Below are positions 33,941 to 36,313 of a stretch of DNA of 36,313 bases, in pieces (position 1 is the stretch's first letter; each line of letters opens with the position of its first letter). Made by a program: the position numbers and the translations under genes. The stretch is from an uncultured Christensenella sp. (GTDB lineage Bacteria; Bacillota; Clostridia; Christensenellales; Borkfalkiaceae): the NCBI GenBank assembly GCA_910578065.1, contig CAJTPB010000018.1:1-36313 (forward strand). Reading direction: 5' to 3'. The notes beneath the pieces are model-generated. The model was not told the DNA's origin. It worked only from the letters and a program-made list of their open reading frames with translations, and searched no databases.

Positions 33941-33972
33941 TATAGACAAAATTTTACTTTTTCAGGTGCTTT

Positions 33973-34809
33973 ATGCCAACGCTTTTTCATCAACAATATA
34001 ACTCGGTCGGAACGGAAGTTTATAAAATAAATATTTTCCGCGATACAAACTTTGAGCTTCATATGCATAAGAGTTGCGAATTCGTCTATCTTTATTCGGG
34101 TTCTACTACATTTGTAATTGCAAAAAAAGAATATTGCATTAAGGAAGGAGAATCGCTTTTGCTTCAACCTTATCAAATCCATTCTTCAAAAGATAGCCAA
34201 AACGCCGTAATTCTTATTGTTTCTTTCCCCCTTTCTCAGGTGCACACGTTTGCCTCCGCCATAGAAAAAATGTCGCCAAATTCGCCATTTTTTGTGCTCT
34301 CCCCTAAAACGCGCGACTATGTGCTGAATTGTATATTCGGAGACTATGTACCTAACGACAGAATAACAAAGCATCCCGTTCCCGATGCGCTTACGTCTAA
34401 AGGGATGCTTTACGCAATTTGCGCGGATTATATGAAACAAATCACCCTTACCCGTACCAACATGAAAAACGAATTGCTATTCAGCGCTTGCCTTGCTTAT
34501 ATCGAAAAAAATTATGCCGAAAATATTACGCTCAACAACATTGCACAACACCTTAATTACGATTACTCTTATCTCTCCCGATATTTTCACGAAGTATTCG
34601 GTATTAGTTTCAAAACGTTAGTTAACCAATATCGTTGTGAACACGCATCTGTACTCATTTCGTCCACCCATGAAAAAATGAGCGACATCGCAATGCAATG
34701 CGGTTTTCAAAATATTCGTTCTTTTAATCGAACTTTCAAATTATTAATGGGGCGTACCCCCACCGAGTACAAAAAATATGTTTCGCTAAAAGACGAGAGA
34801 AAAAACTAA
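33973..34809 (+). CDS. AraC-family transcriptional regulator of the sulfatase/glycan locus
   Basis: A 278-residue regulator. Residues ~15-90 form a cupin-type sensor domain (HMHKSCEFVYLYSG, then LLLQPYQIHSS). Residues ~170-272 form the two helix-turn-helix AraC domain, with ENITLNNIAQHLNYDYSYLSRYFHEVFG and MSDIAMQCGFQNIRSFNRTFK. Such regulators usually bind a sugar released from the substrate and activate the neighbouring operon. It is divergent from the DUF4965-SBP-permease operon with back-to-back -35 elements, which supports local control. SD AGGTG. The start follows a perfect promoter by 33 bases. Confidence 0.94.
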   Translation: MPTLFHQQYNSVGTEVYKINIFRDTNFELHMHKSCEFVYLYSGSTTFVIAKKEYCIKEGESLLLQPYQIHSSKDSQNAVILIVSFPLSQVHTFASAIEKMSPNSPFFVLSPKTRDYVLNCIFGDYVPNDRITKHPVPDALTSKGMLYAICADYMKQITLTRTNMKNELLFSACLAYIEKNYAENITLNNIAQHLNYDYSYLSRYFHEVFGISFKTLVNQYRCEHASVLISSTHEKMSDIAMQCGFQNIRSFNRTFKLLMGRTPTEYKKYVSLKDERKN

Positions 34810-34850
34810 ACATTGCTTCATATATTTCAATTGCCGAAGTGACGAACGTA

Positions 34851-34890
34851 AAACAGCGGGTAGAAAATTCTGCCCGCCGTTTCCTTTATT
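34851..34890 (+). terminator. Terminator of the AraC gene
   Basis: AAC-A-GCGGG-TAGAA (34852-34865) pairs with TTCTG-CCCGC-C-GTT (34868-34881), one mismatch, followed by TCCTTTATTTT. Confidence 0.85.
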
Positions 34891-35494
34891 TTGAATCGTA
34901 TTTGACAATTTTAATATTTCTTTATTATTAAATAGTCGGTTTCATTTCTACCGCAAACTTCATTCTATTTTTATCTAATCTCTTATGGCTCTATTCCGTC
35001 GTATCTCGTTACGGGATTTTTGTATTTTCCCATAACCGTATCGACGAGTTCCTTTCTTATGTGTCAGCATCAGAATCATACTGCCGTCTGAACGTAATTA
35101 TATCCGTTCGACAGAAAACGTGTAATATCATGTTAATAGTGAATATCGCGAATCCAATTGGAATACAAATCTTCCACTTTATGATAGCACATTAAATGCA
35201 TTAACGTAGATACCGCGATCATGTCACTCATTCCATGCTTACTAGGAATATTCAGCTTTATAACACATTGCCTGAGCATATACTTTCCCTGTTTATCCTT
35301 GCTGCCTTATAAACCTGTTTGCGTACCTCCGAAATTTTTGATTTTCCATTCGGTAGGGGTAAAACATAAGTCACTGACAAAGGAAAAAGATTGCATAACA
35401 GTTAAAACATATTAAGTGCAACAAATAATCATCTACCGGCATAGCGGTGGATTTTCACGGATTTCCGCTTCGCATCGCTTTGTTTCCCTTATAC
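34891..35494. other. About 600 bases without an intact gene
   Basis: AT-rich. No ORF with a ribosome binding site. On the minus strand, one frame (about 35135-35270) reads MSDMIAVSTLMHLMCYHKVE.. before repeated stops, which could be decayed coding sequence, but I recognise no family. No inverted terminal repeats or transposase motifs were seen. Confidence 0.4.
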
Positions 35495-35528
35495 AAAACC
35501 CCCGCAGATGGATATCTGCGGGGGTTTT
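35495..35528. terminator. Bidirectional terminator, perfect 15-bp stem (outer copy)
   Basis: AAAACCCCCGCAGAT (35495-35509), four-base loop, ATCTGCGGGGGTTTT (35514-35528). First element of a duplicated tail-plus-terminator unit. Confidence 0.93.
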
Positions 35529-35534
35529 GCTTAT

Positions 35535-35625
35535 TTAATTGTTTTTGTCGTCTAACCGTTCGTACACGTTGTAATCGTAGTCGTCTTCGTAACCGCTTGC
35601 ACCCGGTTGCTTATAACTATTTCAT
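35535..35625 (-). pseudogene. Duplicated 3' tail of the coiled-coil protein gene
   Basis: The last 18 codons (YEDDYDYNVYERLDDKNN plus stop) of the gene at 35718 occur again here almost base for base, preceded by NSYKQPGASG-like codons and an in-frame stop. There is no start or ribosome binding site, so it is a remnant of a partial tandem duplication. About 140 bases between the copies are unrelated. Confidence 0.8.
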
Positions 35626-35675
35626 GCAATGTAAACGAACTTTACAAAAAGCGCAAACATTCCACTTTGCCATTT

Positions 35676-35711
35676 AAAAAGCCCCGCAGATGGAATTCTG
35701 CGGGACTTTTT
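35676..35711 (-). terminator. Terminator of the coiled-coil protein gene (inner copy)
   Basis: AAAAAG-c-CCCGCAGA (35676-35690) pairs with TCTGCGGG-a-CTTTTT (35697-35711), one mismatch, six-base loop. A diverged copy of the hairpin at 35495-35528. Confidence 0.88.
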
Positions 35712-35717
35712 ACTTAT

Positions 35718-36313
35718 TTAATTGTTTTTGTCGTCTAACCGCTCGTACACGTTGTAATCGTAGTCGTCTTCGTAACCAGTATATCCCGTTGCGGGATTTT
35801 GCCGTTTCGAGGCGTCTATCGTCGTCGTACTCGTGGTCGTCATTACCGCTCCCGGAGGCACTATGTGCTGCCCGTCCTGTTGCGGTACGTTCGGTTGCGT
35901 AGGCTGCTGGTTGGTAATAAGAATAGGCTGCGGCTGTTGTGTCGGTTGCGGTCCCGTAATGAAGATGGGCTGCGCAGGCTGAGGCACCGCTTGCGGCTGT
36001 TGCATCGGCTGATACGCCGGCGCGCTTGCCCTATTCTGCATTGCAGTGAACAACAACGCCATTACTTCGGGGCTCATTCCCGAATTGGAATTTTCCGATT
36101 TTCTTGCACGCTCTTCCGCTGTTCTCGCACGCTCTTCTGCGATACGCGTATTAGCGCGCTCTTCCGCTATGCGCAACTCGTTCATTCTCGCGCGTTCTTC
36201 CGCTACACGCTGATCGCCCGACCGCATATCCATTCCATACTGAGGATATCCCATCTGCGCGCCCATCATGGGCTGAGGCATCATAGGCATTTGATTCATC
36301 ATGCCCATAGGAT
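35718..36313 (-). CDS. Met/Gln/Pro-rich coiled-coil protein, 5' end outside window
   Basis: At least 196 residues, open to the window edge; the ATG at 36308 has no visible ribosome binding site, so the gene probably begins further upstream. Three parts are seen: a Met/Pro/Gly/Gln-rich start; a charged coiled coil of repeated 'RIAEERAR' heptad-like units (about residues 33-70); and a Pro/Gln-rich linker with IFITGPQPTQQ and ILITNQQPTQ repeats, then an acidic Tyr/Asp tail. No catalytic motif. Low-complexity composition suggests a structural or scaffold role, perhaps the C-terminal tail of an SPFH- or zinc-ribbon-type protein, but nothing firm. No family recognised. Confidence 0.65.
   Translation of the reverse strand, partial: PMGMMNQMPMMPQPMMGAQMGYPQYGMDMRSGDQRVAEERARMNELRIAEERANTRIAEERARTAEERARKSENSNSGMSPEVMALLFTAMQNRASAPAYQPMQQPQAVPQPAQPIFITGPQPTQQPQPILITNQQPTQPNVPQQDGQHIVPPGAVMTTTSTTTIDASKRQNPATGYTGYEDDYDYNVYERLDDKNN

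Noticed and set aside
34891..35494. Insertion sequence remnant
   Set aside because: One frame is briefly open on the minus strand, but no transposase motif, terminal inverted repeats or target duplication could be found by eye.

Overview
The window looks like a chromosomal segment of an uncultured, probably gut-associated clostridial (low-GC Gram-positive type, monoderm) bacterium. The signs are strong GGAGG-type ribosome binding sites, TTGACA/TATAAT promoters with 17-base spacers, lipobox lipoproteins, a prs-pth-mfd-foldase-uppP order typical of Firmicutes, and a transcription-terminating leader upstream of the queuosine genes. The taxon is inferred; no rRNA or marker search was possible.

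Layout. 1-1900: a ferritin-like diiron protein (-), divergent from an aldo/keto reductase (+), then a tiny YjzC-like protein (-). 1947-14820, all minus: uppP, a foldase-like lipoprotein, mfd, pth, prs, an HNH protein, malic enzyme and a GH51 arabinofuranosidase lipoprotein. Two operons here, mfd and malic enzyme, have long leaders built of tandem ~112- and 115-base repeats lying by their promoters. 14943-15480 (+): tRNA-Ser(GGA), then a gene-free stretch with its own promoter and several strong complementary segments, which I read as a candidate structured RNA. 15707-18711 (-): queD-queE-folE-queC-queF, a complete GTP to preQ1 operon, behind a leader with a preQ1-I-like aptamer and terminator.

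18860-34809 is the accessory highlight. An AraC-type regulator (+) diverges from a long minus-strand operon: a DUF4964/DUF4965/DUF1793 'glutaminase A-like' enzyme, a solute-binding lipoprotein, two sugar ABC permeases, a 1378-residue GH43 multidomain lipoprotein, a sulfatase, a TauE-type exporter, a second sulfatase, the remnant of a third, and an anaerobic sulfatase-maturating radical SAM enzyme. The GH43 enzyme is predicted outside the cell. Both sulfatases lack signal peptides and so should be cytoplasmic. The inferred pathway is surface trimming, import of sulfated oligosaccharides, intracellular desulfation, and sulfate/sulfite efflux by TauE. No ATPase gene is present, so a shared MsmX-type ATPase elsewhere is expected.

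34851-36313: the AraC terminator, about 600 bases without an intact gene, and the 3' part of a Met/Gln/Pro-rich coiled-coil protein whose last codons and terminator are duplicated just downstream.
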